NCBI GenBank assembly: GCA_021819535.1
Contig: JAKAQU010000175.1
Coordinates: 1 to 6,377, forward strand
Length of the DNA: 6,377 nucleotides
Origin: Pseudomonadota bacterium
GTDB taxonomy: Bacteria > Pseudomonadota > Alphaproteobacteria > Acetobacterales > Acetobacteraceae
Direction of reading: 5' to 3'
This document shows positions 5,343 through 6,377 of the stretch, piece by piece. Both the position numbers and the translations under genes were made by a program. Numbering within the stretch: the stretch's first letter is position 1; every line of letters begins with the position of its first letter. The notes beneath the pieces were generated by a model, which made no database searches, was not told the origin of the DNA, and saw only the letters and a list, made by a program, of their open reading frames with translations.

Positions 5343-6377
5343 GCCGGATCGCGTTTTTCGTCCCCGCGCCTTGGGCGCGCGTCTCCGGCGGCTATGCCTA
5401 TGATCGGCGGATGGTCGCGGGCCTCCGACGCGCCGGCCACGAGGTCGAGGTGATGGCGCTCGCCGGGCGCCACCCGCTCGCCGATGCGGGCGCCGAGGAA
5501 GCGGCCGGGCGTGGGCTCGCCACCCTCGCGCCCGAGGTCATCCCGGTGATCGACGGGCTCGCGCTGCCTGCCTTCGTCCCCCATCTCGCCGCCATCACCG
5601 GCCGCGCGATCGGCCTCATCCATCACCCGACGGCGCTTGAGACCGGGTTTTCGGAGGCCGACCGCGCCGATCTCCGCGCGCTCGAATGCCGCGTGCTGCC
5701 ACGCCTCAAGGCGGTCATCGCGACCAGCAAGGAGACGGCGTCGCGGCTGGAGAAGGAATTCGGCGTCGCCCCGGGGCGCCTCCGCGTCGTCACGCCCGGC
5801 ACCGATCCGGCGCCGCGCCACCAGGGTTCGGGCGGTCCCGGCTGCGCCATCCTCGCGGTCGGCGCACTCATTCCGCGCAAGGGCCATGACGTGCTGCTCC
5901 GCGCCCTCGCCCCGCTGTTCGATCTCGCTTACACGCTCACCATCGCCGGCAGCGCGACCGCGGACCCCGCCCACGCCGCCTTTCTGCGCGATCTCGCGAC
6001 GACGCTCGGGATCGCCGAGCGGGTGAATTTCGCCGGCGAGGTCGATGAGGACACCCTCGATCGCCTCTGGCGGGGCGCCGATCTCTTCGCGCTTGCGACC
6101 CACTGGGAGGGCTATGGTATGGCGATCGCCGAGGCGCTGGCGCGCGGCCTTCCGGTCGCGGTCGCAACCGGCGGCGCGGCGGCGGCGCAGGTGCCGGAAG
6201 GGGGCGGCGTTTTCGTCAGCCCCGGCGATCACGAGCAGCTCTCGAAAGCGCTGCGCCGGCTCATTTTCGATGCCGCGCTCCGCGCCGAGATGGCGGAAAA
6301 TGCCTGGCAGGCGGGTCAGCGTCTGCCGGGCTGGGAAGCGCAGATCGCGGCGTTTGCGCGCGCGGTCGAGAGATCGG
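5339..6377 (+). CDS. GT4-family glycosyltransferase, 3' end cut by window
   Basis: Open frame of 346 codons from ATG 5339 with no stop before the window end, so the gene is partial; GT4 enzymes usually run 350-400 residues and little is likely missing. It is a retaining GT-B enzyme that would move a sugar from an NDP-sugar to an acceptor. The N-terminal acceptor half starts with IAFFVPAPWARVSGGYAYD, where the glycine-rich SGG loop is near 16-18, and includes IGLIHHPTALETGF at 91-104. The C-terminal donor half has ILAVGALIPRKGHDVLLRAL at 171-190, with the R180-K181 pair that usually contacts the donor phosphates, and WEGYGMAIAEALARGLPV at 256-273, containing the EX7E pair E257 and E265. No membrane segment is seen. 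Its ATG overlaps the stop of the PTPS-like gene (ATGA at 5339-5342), a mark of translational coupling. Context suggests a small-molecule, perhaps pterin-like, acceptor; this is inference. Confidence 0.9.
   Translation, partial: MSRIAFFVPAPWARVSGGYAYDRRMVAGLRRAGHEVEVMALAGRHPLADAGAEEAAGRGLATLAPEVIPVIDGLALPAFVPHLAAITGRAIGLIHHPTALETGFSEADRADLRALECRVLPRLKAVIATSKETASRLEKEFGVAPGRLRVVTPGTDPAPRHQGSGGPGCAILAVGALIPRKGHDVLLRALAPLFDLAYTLTIAGSATADPAHAAFLRDLATTLGIAERVNFAGEVDEDTLDRLWRGADLFALATHWEGYGMAIAEALARGLPVAVATGGAAAAQVPEGGGVFVSPGDHEQLSKALRRLIFDAALRAEMAENAWQAGQRLPGWEAQIAAFARAVERS

Noticed and set aside
5126..6232. Long open frame of 368 codons on the - strand
   Set aside because: It is antisense to the PTPS-like and GT4 genes, is rich in R, A, G and E as expected of GC-rich shadow frames, and shows no family motifs.

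Overview
The window is GC-rich DNA (roughly two thirds G+C) with tightly packed genes, ATGA-type stop/start overlaps and strong GC third-position bias. A serine-glyoxylate aminotransferase, a YfcG-type glutathione transferase and a PEP-CTERM protein together suggest an alphaproteobacterium, plausibly of the Rhodospirillales/Acetobacteraceae kind. That placement is inference from gene content and style; there is no rRNA or other marker here.

Left block (1-2791, + strand): a complete PLP-dependent serine-glyoxylate aminotransferase (51-1235), then a 130-base gap holding an AT-rich hairpin (1243-1285) and a possible 11-codon leader ORF (1334-1369). The leader's stop overlaps the start of a YfcG-like glutathione S-transferase (1366-2061). 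Seven bases later comes a stand-alone RibD-type reductase domain protein (2069-2791).

Middle (2742-3779, - strand): a secreted PEP-CTERM protein with propeller-like repeats. It is convergent with the RibD-like gene, and the two reading frames overlap by 50 bases. Its start faces a 185-base divergent intergenic region (3780-3964) containing a short AT-rich stretch with a perfect 16-bp palindrome.

Right block (3965-6377, + strand): three overlapping genes form an operon. They encode a Rossmann-fold MDR dehydrogenase without zinc-binding cysteines, a small 6-pyruvoyl-tetrahydropterin synthase (PTPS/QueD) homologue that lacks several canonical catalytic and metal-binding residues, and a GT4 glycosyltransferase cut by the window end.

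The most interesting reading is that the right block, perhaps with the RibD-like reductase on the other side of the PEP-CTERM gene, makes a modified, glycosylated pterin- or pyrimidine-derived small molecule. The enzyme families are clear from the sequence; the pathway is inference. No tRNA, rRNA, CRISPR array, insertion sequence or phage gene was seen.
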